Shown piece by piece: positions 47,601-58,875 of a DNA stretch of 64,000 nucleotides. The notes below the pieces were generated by a model that saw only the letters and a program-made list of their open reading frames with translations, did no database searches and was not told the DNA's origin. The stretch covers positions 215,500 through 279,499 of the forward strand of contig MNCI01011448.1 of NCBI GenBank assembly GCA_015680685.1, in the 5' to 3' direction. Numbering within the stretch: the first letter of the stretch is position 1; the number at the start of each line of letters is the position of its first letter. The DNA comes from Gnetum montanum. Lineage: Eukaryota; Streptophyta; Gnetopsida; Gnetales; Gnetaceae. A program made the translations under genes and the position numbers.

Positions 47601-48240
47601 GAGATCCTTGAGTAGTGGTTACAAATGGATCTACTTGCCCAAAAAAGTCAATATTGGAAGAATTTTAGTGCTAAGGTGTGCAAGTAGGGACATATGTAGA
47701 AAAAACCACAAACACCACTAAGTGAGATGCATATCTTCAATAGCTCAAGGAAGATTCCATCAACAATCGTCACCTTGAGATGTTTGTTGAGGCAATTGGT
47801 GAGAGATGGGCCTTTGAGATATTTACTTACCACACAATGGTTAGTGGTTCCCCAGAGAGGGAGATTATCATGCCCTTAGGGGAGACTTTGGCTACCACAT
47901 TTTCTATACAACAACCTGCATGGACCATCGTGGACAAAGGTAAGACCCTTGTAGGTGTTGACTTTGGCTAAGAGGATTGGACATGGCTATTTGAGGTTGA
48001 AATCCTCCAATGTTTGGAGGGCCTTAATATCCTACCCTTAGACATGGTCAATGCAAGACCTTCTTAGGTTAGTTTTTTATGTTATTTTCATGCTTTTTGA
48101 TGTTAGTTTGTATATCGCATTTTTTCCTATTGATTAACTACTTTGTTGGTGATGATAGGCACTAGGTAATGCTATAGGCCTAGCAGCACAATGAATGAAG
48201 AGAGCCCTTCACATCCACCTAGCACCACTAGTTGAGTAGA
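44646..48240 (+). pseudogene. Antisense multi-exon gene inside element O (copy 2)
   Basis: Exons inferred from comparison with copy 1: 44646-45098, about 45193-45461, 45555-46610, 46710-46928, 47021-47164, about 47255-48067 and 48160 to about 48240. Donors are GTAAGT, GTAAGC, GTATGT, GTAATT, GTATGC and GTTAGT. Acceptor AG precedes exons 1, 3, 4, 5, 6 and 7; the one before exon 2 is unclear. Joining exons 2-3 and 4-5 keeps the frame. Blocks: SRIWWMLEFAYYNKSNTLFV, SCTSFVP, GVRVVLDLNEAFFANLFSLP, KGLFHSNEGDFVSLFDSL, KVEQVPYHVYEATSKCM. One frameshift near 45883 and several TAG stops indicate decay. The product is unidentified, acidic to neutral, with no obvious signal peptide or membrane segment. 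Confidence 0.8.
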
Positions 48241-48424
48241 TCCTGATGTAGCCCTATTGTTAGGTATTTTTCATTTTTGTGTATTTTTACTATATGATGC
48301 TAATGAGCATGCTATGTATAATTATTGGTTTGAGATGTAGTGAACTTTTTGCTATATGGAGAATATGATGTATAGACTACTGCATTTATTCATTATGTTC
48401 GATGTTAATGACATGATGAGTCAA

Positions 48425-48605
48425 TGCAAATGTTTGCTAGTTTTAGGCCATTTCGAGCCGCATAAGTAGATAGCATGCATTGGTAGTTTTAGGCCATTCC
48501 AGACTCCAGTGACAGTTTTATGCCATTCTGGGCCATGCAATAAAAGGAAAAAATTGCTAGTTTTAGGCCATGGTGGGTTGTATGGTAGTTAAGACCTTTT
48601 CAGGC
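48425..48605. repeat. Minisatellite block on the protease side of O's antisense gene
   Basis: Units of TAGTTTTAGGCCATTTCGAG type, the reverse form of the post-protease blocks at 14690-14965 and 32865-33115. Confidence 0.8.
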
Positions 48606-48829
48606 CATGTATTTTTGTAATTTTTGAATTTTACTATTTTTTATGTGTTTTGATGTTTTTATGTGTAAACTAACTACTGAAAAATAAACAATCAAAAACG
48701 TAACCTAAGTAAAAATGCACACAAAAAATAAATATATGTATAATGTAGGCAAAGAAAAAGTAATGTAAAATGCAAAAACAAAAAAGCAAATAAGTAAAGT
48801 ATGCAGATGTGGGGGGTAGGTAGGCACCT

Positions 48830-49600
48830 AGCACACTTTGAACTAAGGGGATGCCTTAGTCACACAATTTTTTCCTAATTTGGTGTGGGTTAGGGGATGC
48901 ATAGGGCTTGGACGATACAATGCAATAATTTTCTTGACCTTTGTTAGCTATGTTGAAGGGAAATTCTATCCAAAAAGCTTCCTCTAGGAGGTTATGGACT
49001 CCTATTATCTCCTTAGGTTGGTCTACTTTGCATATTTTGCCATCATCCTTCATGGGAGGCATGTTAGTGGGGAACTCCACCTCTAATCCTTGTTTAGTAT
49101 CAATGTTGCTAATGGTCAGAGGAGCTACATTATCACCATAGATGATAACCTCTCCACCTTTATATGAAGGGTGGATTTCTTAATGGATAGGGGAGAAGAT
49201 GACCTACAGCTGGGCCAACTAGGCCCTACCTAAGATAAGGTTGAAACCCAACATCTCCTTAATCACAATGAATTCAATGATGGTGGAGAAACTCTCCCTT
49301 GCCACAAAGGGTATCATGACTAGTTTCCTTATGACAACATGTGAACTATTGAAATATTTTAGGCACATTGTCTTTGTAAGTTTGATTTGATCAACAAGAC
49401 CTAGCTTATTGACAACTATGTATGGGATGACATTGGTTACCACCCCACTGTCAACATGCATCCTACGGATTCTACACTACCACATGTGAATGGTGATAAA
49501 CATTGGCATGATAATAACTTGATCCTTCTCAAGGTTGACCTTAATCACCTCATCGTGAAATGCTAGGGGCGTTAAACTTGATTCCTATGGGATAGGAGGC
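48830..49600 (-). pseudogene. Element O aspartic protease, decayed but with active site
   Basis: The frame 49461-49219 starts MHVDSGVVTNVIPYIVVNKL, keeping the catalytic D-S-G, followed by LTKTMCLKYFNSSHVVIRK and GFNLILGRA. After stops, the frame 49080-48856 gives EVEFPTNMPPM and IVSSKPYASPNPHQIRKKL, the conserved C-terminal end. Best of the three related proteases here. Confidence 0.8.
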
Positions 49601-49699
49601 AACATCACAACATGGATAGATTGTTCATCCACTAGGATTTCCTTTGTGATAGGTATAGAGGTCAACATACAAACTAACCCTTCGTGATGGGTGGAGGAG

Positions 49700-52560
49700 G
49701 TCATTTTTAGGTTGTACAAGCTTAGTGTTGGATTTTTTTTATTTTAAAGCCTATTTGACCTGTGCCAATGCATCAAGGAAGTCATTTTTGCTATCTACTA
49801 CTTTTTTGTTGGCCTTCATGGAGGGAACTTGGGCTTTACTTGCCTTGCTTGCTTTGGAGCCTTAATGCTCTATTGTCAGTTGCTTATTGTAGCCTATTCG
49901 ATTGATTGGGCCATTGAGATAGATGATAAGGGGATAGGCTTTGGTGGGCCTAATGCCCTTTTCTTCTAATGCTACCTAAGCATTTGATCGGAAAGGCCCT
50001 TGTTGGGCCTCCTAGGTTACCATCTCGATTGCCTATTATTGTTGGATACATTATGGAACTTTGGGTGAGCAAGGACTAATGCATTACCCACCACTAGGCT
50101 CTTGGCAAGTAGGGAGTTCACACATTATGACATTCTTATGATGAAAGATGATTGGGTTGTTACTGTTGCAATGTGCCACAGGGCCCTAACCATAAAGGGT
50201 GTTATAGGTGCCCAAGGTGGTGCTTTGATAACAAAAGGGATCCTTGAATTGGTTGAGGATGAGGAGGCCCTAGTGTTACCAAAGGGCACATGAACCATGA
50301 ATTGTTCCTGCACCAATTTTGAATTGTCATCAATGCTGATAGCATTAATAATGTACCCTATACCTCTTGCATTAAGAGGATCATTGTAAACCACCATTGA
50401 TTAGTTTTGGGATGCACAAGGTTGGTTGCATAAAGGACCAACTCACCCTTATCAATCATGCATTTTATGTCATCCTGCAAAGCCATGCAAAAATCTATAT
50501 CATGACCATGCAATTGGTAATATTGGAAAAATCAATCTAATCTAAAATTCTTAGGAATGGGAGGCTCATTTGGTAGCGTGGCTAAGGGATTCTTGAGGAG
50601 CTTGTAATATCAATAATATCATTTGCAAGCATCCTCAGACATCTACTTATACTATATGTGTCTAACATGAAGTAATTAGTCTAAGAGCTTCAACCACTTA
50701 ATGGGCAATGATGTGTACTTCAAGTGATCCTTGTGCTCAAAGCTCAGTCTTAAGGTAGTTGGTGTTATGGCCATTGATGATGTAAACTAATTGTTTGCTA
50801 TAGTGCTAGAGCTAGCCACCTTGTTGTTGTTGGCTAGGGCCTTGGATGGCTTGGATTTTGGTTTGGCATTATTTAGTTTAGCCTCATTGGCCACTATTGC
50901 AACAGTTGTGGTCACATTCTTTCCTTTTTCCTTGTTCTTTTCATTCTTCACATGAAAGTTTTTATAAGCCACATAGGCTAGATCCTTGCTAGCCTATTCC
51001 ATGTCCTAAATGCTCTTAGTTTGAGTGAACACTTGGCTCAAGGATTGCAAGGCAAGGTAATACAACTTTGACTTAATGAAGTCATTCATTGTGCCTTTGA
51101 AAATGGCAAGTAGGTGTGTTTCCATTATGGGCTCATGGATTTCATTGAGTGATGCACTCCATCATGGGATGAAGTTTTGCATGGGCTCTAAATGGCCCTG
51201 CTTAACTTACATCAATTGATCCAAGGTCACCTCAAGCTTCAAGTTGTACTTGAAGCACACAACAAATTAGGTGAGCAACTCCTCCAAAAAATAAATGGAG
51301 GCCCTAGGGAGTTCATGGTACTAATCTAGTGTCTTTCTGGTTAAGGACATGGCAAACACATGGATGATTGTGTGTGCACATGTTTTCAGTAGAAGGCATT
51401 CAAGCTAGAAGATCACCGGATCGACATTAGGGTCCCCTTCACCATTGTATTTAGTGAATTGGGGTAATGGGACCCTAGTGGGCAGTGCCAATGGTGGAAC
51501 TACATGACTAATTGGATTGTCTTAGTAAAAGTCCATCATATGGATAGTTTCAAAGGGGGAAACCTTGAGCTGCTTAACCTCTTCAGTGAGACTTTGGATC
51601 AATTGGAATGCTTGATCCAAGCCTAGTGCAGTTGTGGTGGGTTGTGTTGGTTGTGGCACCTACTATGCTATTTGAGTGGCCCATGACCCAGCTCCAAGTT
51701 TCATGACCACACACAATGCTTGTTGCATGGGCTGTGTGTTGGACATATCACCTAGCCCCCACCATGTGTTTATGGGTTGGGAAATTATGAAGGGTGTCAA
51801 CATGACAAGTAGTAGGATGAATGATGACTGAGTTGTATGCAGCTAAGAGATGTGCACAGTGTACACATAAGGTTGTGTAGGCACAATGGTTAATGGTATA
51901 GAAGGCTAAACAAGCTAAGAAAACTAAACAAACTAAATAGGCCAAACAAGCTACAAAGGTATGATGAAAGGTAGGCTAGAAGGAAAGCTAAAAGTAAGTG
52001 CATCCTCCTGGCACATCTATTGTGTTTGGTGGGTTGCCACCACAGGTGTTGACCTAGGCAGTGACACCTAGTTGATAGAGGGTTGAGATAGTGGAGGCAC
52101 AAAGGCAAAGGTGTGGAATGAATTTTCATGCTTGGATCGAGCTTCAAACTCATCTAGGTCATCCTATAGGGGCTACTCATAGTTGATCCTTGCCTCATGT
52201 CCAAGGTTGTGGATGAGGTTATCAACCATCCATTGGTAAGGCTCTATGAGTGAAATAAAGTACATAGTGAAAGGGAACCATTCATTCCTATTTCAATGTA
52301 TGAGTTCAAAATTATGTTTGGCATCCATTTCTTGGTGGTCTACATACACACCCACCTGCAACTTTGTGCAAATGAAGTTATATTGCTCACCATTGAGCAC
52401 CATGAACTTGGGAGGTAGGTCACACAACCTAAGAGATCACCTTTGTTCTACTAGGATAGGACCTCTAGCTCTAGGAAGGTCAATCTAGATCTCTTGTTGA
52501 ACAGGCCGAAGAACAACTACACTTGAAGTAGAGGTCAAAGGTTGCTCAAGATTCATGATG
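49700..52560 (-). pseudogene. Element O gag, decayed
   Basis: From 52555 leftwards: KFMVLNGEQYNFICTKLQVG (about 52410-52350), an acidic linker, the Retrotrans_gag core (LPQFTKYNGEGDPNVD, about 51475-51425, and flanks), a lysine-rich stretch (51000-50787) and a knuckle-like region near 50530-50470 where DIDFCMALQDDIKCMIDKGE keeps the cysteine that N has lost but the first C-H pair is gone (FQYYQLHGH). A frame at 50397-50125 covers the C-terminal linker. Many stops. Confidence 0.75.
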
Positions 52561-52984
52561 CAAAAAGGAAAATATGCAAAAGATGTTGAATGCAAAAGGA
52601 AGAAAATCAACTAACTCTACTAACTGAAGAAAAACAACTAAGTGCAAAAATGTAGAAAAAATAGCTAAGTATAAAAATGCTAAAAAAATAACTAAGTATA
52701 AAAGTGCAAAAAAGTGACTAAGTCTAAAACACAAAGAAAAATGACTAAAATTTGCTGAGAAAATGGCTAACTTTGGGACTACGCTTAAAGCCAACTACAC
52801 ACACTACATTGTGAGCTGACTATGATCTCCTGAGAACCCAAAATTTGGCTAAGTTTTTGATGTAAGCTCTAGTGGTTGTTAAGCAGGGTTCCAAGGGAAT
52901 CGATGACAAGGACCAATTTTCATGGGGGTGCAAAGAGCATGTAAGACAACAACTAAGGGAAGCCAAATAAGGAAATGGCAAAGG
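52561..52984 (-). other. Element O leader
   Basis: Non-coding. On the minus strand it has T-rich units with CTTAGT or ACTTAG (52610-52760), as in M. It lies between PBS and gag; no separate ORF is convincing. Confidence 0.6.
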
Positions 52985-53001
52985 CCCTCCTTTTAATGCT
53001 A
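52985..53001 (-). other. Primer binding site, element O (decayed)
   Basis: Minus strand TAGCATTAAAAGGAGGG next to the LTR end at 53008, matching TGGTGCTAAAAGGAGG of M with two transitions. Confidence 0.65.
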
Positions 53002-53007
53002 GAAAAT

Positions 53008-54693
53008 TATAGCAACTAAAAATGTCAGAGGTTGGAATGGTACACCAAGAGGTTTGTAGTCATGCAACCTTAATCTCGCATCTGTATGAGGGTTTACTAG
53101 AAAATGGAGGTAGGGTACCTAGAATGATCTTGCTGATCTAACTGGGACTTATGTGATGTTACAACAAAATGAATGCAAGGGGCTTGCATGGTGTTTACAA
53201 TGTTCACAATGCCTATGAGGGCAAGTGTAATTAAGGATTTTAGCAGAAAATGAGGGCACAAATGCATGAATATGTGAAAAAATAGTGAAAATGTGAGTAG
53301 AATGCTAAAATTCAAGCAAAAATGCTAAAAATGTGCAAGATGTGAGAGAGAGAGAGAGAGAGAGAGACACCATCCCAAATCAAGGAGGAAGTGTAGTTAA
53401 CTACAAAGAGAATGCGAGGAGGTACACAGTGTACAAACAAGCATAGAAGGTAGCGTAGCCATAGTCTCAGGGTCTCTAGGCTATAAAACTAACATTCATC
53501 ATGAAGTTTGAGCCTACTAGTTTGGCTACTATGATGTCATGCAAGCTATAGTCGTCTACGAGCTGCAATGGTGCTATGGTGGTGTGTAATGATGTCAAGT
53601 TCTATTCCAAAGTTCACTAAAATGCCAAGTATGCTCAAGTGCCAAAGGCCAAGAATGCTAATGCTCAAATTTGCCAAGCCCTAAAACATTGAGTGCTAGG
53701 GTATTTACAGGCCTAGGGTTAGTGTAATTCATGGATCGAGGAACACATGGTAGAGGGGTAGTTGGGACTATGCTAGCCCTAATTATGCTTCCATTGAAGA
53801 AAATGGTGTTCTATTGGTGTACTCCAATGGACCCTATGAGACTACTACACTATGAATATGTTGCCAAGACCACATGTGCAAGCATTAAATAGACCAAAAT
53901 GTACCTGAAAATAATGCAAAATAGTGCAATTTTGGAGACTACACTCTAGGGCTACATTGTCCACTCTCTCAAGTGGTGTCGAGCATAGGTACAATTTTGG
54001 GGGAAAATGGGGGGTGCAAAAGAAATGCAAATTGTTGATCTTGCTTACTAAAGGAATGTTGGAGCTAAGATGAAGGTCCATGCTAAGTTCTAGAGGCTTC
54101 TAAAGGTAGTTTTGCATGACTATGCTAACTACACTCTAGAGTGTAGTCCAACAATTAGAAAAATATTGCCAAAAGATGTGGTCCCTCGTAAACTACACTA
54201 AGTACGATTTGGAGCATAGTCTCAGTAGGGAAAGTGTAGCCTTGACACTTGAAAAATTTTGGTAAAAATTAATGTCCTCATGCAGACTACACTGACTACA
54301 CTCTAGAGTGTAGTAGGGAGTGTGACCTTAGAAGTTAGAAAATTTGCTAAATTGTTTCTTCCATCCCAAGCCAGCCTAATAACCTCTAGCTTGACACTTA
54401 GGCAAATTTGAAAAACTAGCCATTTTTGTGCCAACTACGCTAACTACACTCTAAAGTGTAGTCCTGGCAAGGACAGCATAATCAAGACACTTAGAAAATT
54501 TTGCAGCTGCCATTGACACTTAGAAGAATCTTGTAAACCTAAGCTATCTATGTCAACTACGCTAACTATGATCTGGAGCATAGTCCCGGTAGTGGGGAGC
54601 ATAGTCTCAACACTTAGAAAAAATTTGTCAAGTTTTGACACTTAGACAAATCTACAGTCAAGACCTGGTGGCTTGAATTTGGTGGTGTTTCAA
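53008..54693 (-). repeat. Element O 5' LTR
   Basis: 1686 bp, homologous throughout to 4211-5874, starting TGAAACACCACC on the minus strand. It contains palindromes such as CTACACTCTAGAGTGTAG (54120-54145, 54296-54315) and an (AG)12 run at 53344-53368. AGATT follows at 54694-54698. Confidence 0.9.
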
Positions 54694-54698
54694 GATTC
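54694..54698. repeat. Target-site duplication of element O (right)
   Basis: AGATT, identical to 4206-4210. Confidence 0.9.
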
Positions 54699-55426
54699 AC
54701 CCATAAAATGAAAAATAACATCAAAGGTAAAATGCTAATAAACTATAAAACTTAAAGAAAATAAAAAAAATGTTTAAATATCATTAGTTTTTTTGTTTTG
54801 AAAAAATATTGAAATTGCTATATATAAACCTTGAAAGAAAAATAACAAATGTAGAATTTTTAAAAAAGTAAAAATAACATAATTAACAAAAACCACCTCA
54901 CCAAAGTTAGGACTAAGGCATGAACTACCAAAATTAGAAGTGGGAAAAGAAGGTTTAGGATTCTAAAAATAAAACTAGAATAGCACAATAAAACTGAAAA
55001 TAGGTGACTATTAACTAGAACTGGTACTAGAAATAGGCCAATAAAGGTTTGAGTAACTGAAACTAGAAAATAAAATTTTTCAAGAACTAGAAAATAGAAA
55101 TTTTTAGGTAGCATAAACTGAATTTTAGAAATAGTAACTAGAAAATAAATGACTATCACCAAGATAGGGAATAGAAATGGATAATAAAGGTTTTGGGTAG
55201 TCAAGAAAGAAAACTAAAATAGGAAATTAAAGTTCAAAGTAACCAAAATAGAAAAAATGAACTTTCTAAAATTGTAAAGTAGGTAGCTATAAGCAAAAAC
55301 TAGAAATAGATGATTGAGAATGGGAAAATGAAATTTTTGGGAAACAGAAATAGAAACTTTTCATGAAGAGGAAAAAAATTAGGAAAATTTGAGATTTTAG
55401 AAAATGGAAAATAAAGGCTAAAAATA
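54699..55426 (-). other. Element A leader (between PBS and gag)
   Basis: A T- and CT-rich leader on the minus strand, with many TTTCTAGTT-like units (54900-55400). The motif TCCTAACTTTGGTGAGGTGG (minus strand, about 54891-54910) is shared with the internal part of the small element at 57.7-58.1 kb. It once continued into gag at 4205. Confidence 0.65.
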
Positions 55427-55444
55427 GCCCTTCTTATAGCACCA
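55427..55444 (-). other. Primer binding site, element A
   Basis: Minus strand TGGTGCTATAAGAAGGGC, six bases inside the LTR end at about 55451. Nearly the same as in the other elements of the window. Confidence 0.75.
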
Positions 55445-55450
55445 AAAATA

Positions 55451-56510
55451 TGTTAGTGTATAAATTTTGGACACTTCAACATGTAGAAAAACTCATTTAG
55501 AAAGACCATTGGCTAGGGGGCCTCCTATATGGGTACGAAAACTTAAGAATACTCTGAACTGGTTGGGCAATGTGGTGTTTCGTGACATATAAAGATGCTA
55601 GTGAGTTAAAAATTTTCAAAAAGGAAATATAAAAGGTAGTTCAAGATAATTTTGATGGAAAGACAAATGTTTACTTATAAATTTTAAATGATAAAACTTA
55701 GGAATAAATAAAATGTAAAATAATAAATTAAATAAAAATAGCTGACAATAAGTTCAGAAGTAAAATAGGTGTTGTGTTTGAACCACAACACAAAGACCTT
55801 AGTTCATAAAAAATAATAGAATGGGACAATAACTTAGCTCAAAACAAGCACAAATGTAACAACTTCTAGTGGTTTAGGCTAAGCAAAGGTTTCTGTCACT
55901 GATTGCTAACAAATGTTGCCTCTGATGTTGCCTGCAGTTGATTGTTGACCATCATGCACCGTTGTTCATGCTTGTTCCACCACTGCTAGATTGTTGGCAC
56001 CATGGGCACACTACCATGTGTTGATTGCTAACATGCTACCACTAGTTGCTAATGCACACTACTATCTACCATGCACCACTCACATCTATTGGCACTCACT
56101 GTCACTACCAATGCTAGTTGTTGATGTGTGTCACCTGCTACTCTTAGATGTTGCCGTCATTGGTTATTGCCTGCAAGTGATGTCACGTGTCACCATGTTC
56201 TTGCTGACGCACATGCTTGGTGCTATTGATGCCAAATGTTTTCTGTTGGTTATGTCTAACGCCGCATGCTACTACTTGCTAACCATCATTTGCTACCATT
56301 GTTGATGTGCCTGCTCACTGCCAATCTCGACGTTGCATTGCCACTAACCATCCACCATGCACATGTTGTCCATGCACTACTATTGGCACACCTACCCCTA
56401 CTAGAAAGAGGGAGACCTCTAACGATGTTACCTCACCTACTTGTTGACTACTTGCTTCATCTCCACTAGCTAGTCTCGACATCTACACTTTGCCACTACC
56501 TACTAACCTT
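55451..56510 (-). repeat. Element A 5' LTR (right border unresolved)
   Basis: The minus strand ends ...ACACTAACA before the PBS. The last 130 bases (with CCATATAGGAGG and AAATGAGTTTTT) resemble the 3' end of the LTR at 56.5-57.7 kb. Further right, 55.9-56.5 kb is low-complexity sequence rich in TTG, CAC and TGC words and holds chance ORFs. The true LTR start was not located. Confidence 0.45.
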
Positions 56511-56516
56511 GGGAGT

Positions 56517-57670
56517 TGTTGTGGCCAACCTTGCCCATGCTATCACATGGGGTCATGATCAATAAAACTATCTTGTAAAATTATATACTATTTCACCAAG
56601 CAATGTTAATGTGTAGGAAGGTGGACCAACATGTGGGGAGGTGGATCGACATGTAAAAAGATGGACTAACATGCGAGGATGTGAAACATCACTAGTAGGT
56701 AGCTATAAAGTAGAGAATGAAGATGGAATCAGGAGGGAGGGCCTCCTTAAAAAATCAATCTCTCTTCCTAAATAGTTGTGTCTCTCTCCATTAAGGAAAA
56801 TGAAAATGGGAAGGGGGGTCTCTAAGGGTTGAGAAACTAGTAGATGATGGTTTTCTCTCTCTCTCTTCTCATGTTTTTCTTGGGGTGATAGCAACATAGT
56901 TGATGCACATTGATGACGAGTGCAGCAAGCAAGTTCTATAGTCCTGTTTCTTTATTCTTGGCAATAGAACCATGATAGTCAGCAGCAACAAAGCTACATG
57001 GATGATGATCAACAATCTCAACAGGAAACCAAGAGGTAGTAGTATTCTATTCCCTTTTCATGGCAGACTCGTGATGGAAATAGACGTAGGACTAGAGATA
57101 GCAATGCATTTACCAATGTGTTATAGTGGGATCTAGTAGCTCGCTCTGTATTTCTCTTTTTACTATAGTGTTGCAATAGTAGACAGTAGTAGTTGCAAAT
57201 GCAAGTTCTACAGTTTTGTTCTATTTTTTGTGGGCGATACATCTGCGACAGGGTTTTCCAAATAGGGTTATATTTTCCATTCTCATGCTGGTGATGGGGC
57301 ATGTTTTGTATATGCATCAAAGACATGTTAATGGGCCCCTTCATCTAGCCTCTTCTCTATCTCTCCCTCATTCAGTAGCTACAGGTAGTGTTGGTTGTGG
57401 CAACGTTCACGACAAAGCAACAACGAATGGTGGTAGCAGCCAAGAAGTAGGGGAAGTTTATTTTGATTACCTTTTATATTCTTAAATTCAAAACACTCAT
57501 TCTAATTTAAATTCCTATTTTTTTACTATTTTCAAAAGGCCACATAGCCCTCTCCAACTAAAACTATTCTCATGTTTCCATATCCATATAGGAGGCACCC
57601 TAGGCAATAGTCTCCTAAAATGAGTTTTTTTACCCCATGTGTTGGTGCATCCAAAATTTATTCATCAACA
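56517..57670 (+). repeat. LTR of small element C, left copy
   Basis: From about TGTGGCCAACC to ATCAACA at 57670, followed by a PBS. Its first 820 bp are repeated in direct orientation at 58085-58875. It contains a variable block of AGGTGGA-CCAACATGTGG units (56620-56690). The left border is approximate. Confidence 0.6.
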
Positions 57671-57676
57671 CTTTTT

Positions 57677-57694
57677 TGGTGCTAGAAGGAGGGC
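57677..57694 (+). other. Primer binding site, small element C
   Basis: TGGTGCTAGAAGGAGGGC, the least decayed version in the window, preceded by ...TCAACA and six spacer bases. Confidence 0.75.
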
Positions 57695-58084
57695 GTTTCT
57701 CCTACCTTTTATTTATCAACTCTTCTTGTCATTTCCTTATGGCTATTTCATTCTCTAATCTAGTCTTAGAACCTACTAGATTTTAAAAAACAAAAACCTT
57801 TGTCTTCAGACTCTTTATTTTCTACCTTTTTTAATGCTTCCCATTTTTTGAAAATTGTTGTTGCTGAAACCTTTTTTCTATAACCCTCATTTCTGAGTCC
57901 CATTTTCAAATTTCTAATTTTGGTGATCCTTACCTGAGTCCTAACTTCGGTGAGGTGGTTTTATTATTCAATTTTAAATTTATTTTTCTAAAATTTTTGT
58001 TATTTTTATTATTTTCCTTTTAATCTTTTGTGGCTTTTGTTACTCCTTACACTTACATGCAATTTTTTGTTTAAGGGTTAAGTG
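57695..58084 (+). other. Short internal region of element C
   Basis: About 390 bp, T-rich, no coding sequence. It shares GAGTCC and CTTCGGTGAGGTGGTTTT with element A's leader. A non-coding internal region of this size between LTRs resembles a TRIM or a deletion derivative. Confidence 0.55.
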
Positions 58085-58875
58085 GTATGGCCAACCTCAC
58101 CCATGCTATTACGTGGGGCCATGATCAACAAAACTATTTTGTAAAATCATATACTATTTCACCAAGCAATGTTAACATGCGAGAAGGTGGACCAACATGT
58201 GAAAAGGTGAATTGATGTGTGGGGATGTAGACCAATGTGTAGAAAGGTGGACTAATGTGTGGGTTGGTAAAATGTCACTAGTAGGCTATAAAGCAAAGAA
58301 CGAAGATGATGTCAAGGGGGGGAGGACCTCCTTAACAAATCGGGCTCTATTCCGAAACAACTACATCTCTCTCCATTGAGGCACATGCAGATGGGTATGG
58401 GGGGTCTCCAAGGGCTAAGAAACCAACATATGGTAGTTTTCTCTCTCTCTCTCTTCTCATATTTTTCTTGGGGTGATAGCAATGCAACTTATGCATGTGA
58501 AAGACAAGCATGATAGGCAGGTTCTACAGTATTTTTTCTTTATTCTTGGAAATGGATCCACAATAGTCAACAGCAACAGAGCAACATGTATGACAATCAA
58601 CAATCTCAACAAGAAACCAAGAGGCAGCAATTTTCTATTCCCTTTTCACGGCAAACCTGTGATGGTGGCAGACATAGGATTGGAGATAGCAATGCGTTTA
58701 CCAGTGTGTGATAGTAGGATCTAGGAACTCACACACACACACTCTTTTTGCTGCAGTGTTGCAACAATAGACAACAGTAGTTGTAGGCATACGTTTTATA
58801 GTTTTGTTCTATTTTTGGTGGGCAAACGGTAGGGTTCTCCAAATAGGGACAAATTTTCCTTTCTCATGCTAACGA
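58085..58875 (+). repeat. LTR of small element C, right copy (truncated)
   Basis: Direct repeat of 56519-57290, with the same TTTCACCAAGCAATGTTAA and CAGTGTTGCAA landmarks. Homology ends near 58875, so the 3' third of the LTR is missing. Confidence 0.65.

Larger units (their letters stand above)
4211..54693 (-). mobile_element. Element O: ~19.2-kb Ogre/Tat-like LTR retrotransposon, split by nested elements
   Basis: Minus-strand element whose 5' LTR is 53008-54693 and 3' LTR 4211-5874. Order from the 5' end: LTR, PBS, T-rich leader, gag, protease, minisatellite, antisense gene, minisatellite, acceptor-like site, RT and RNase H, integrase (broken at 39870, resumed at 8633), minisatellite, 3' UTR, PPT, LTR. 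Removing element N leaves about 19.2 kb, within the size range of Ogre elements. The dual RNase H and the long PR-RT interval fit the Tat lineage. Perfect AGATT TSDs flank it. Confidence 0.9.

Noticed and set aside
54860-55204. Minus-strand ORF of 114 codons with apparent membrane segments
   Set aside because: It comes from the TTTCTAGTT-rich leader of element A; hydrophobic composition follows from T-rich DNA.
55991-56469. Plus-strand ORFs rich in H, L and T
   Set aside because: They lie in low-complexity TTG/CAC/TGC-rich sequence, probably element A's LTR, with no domain or homologue in the window.
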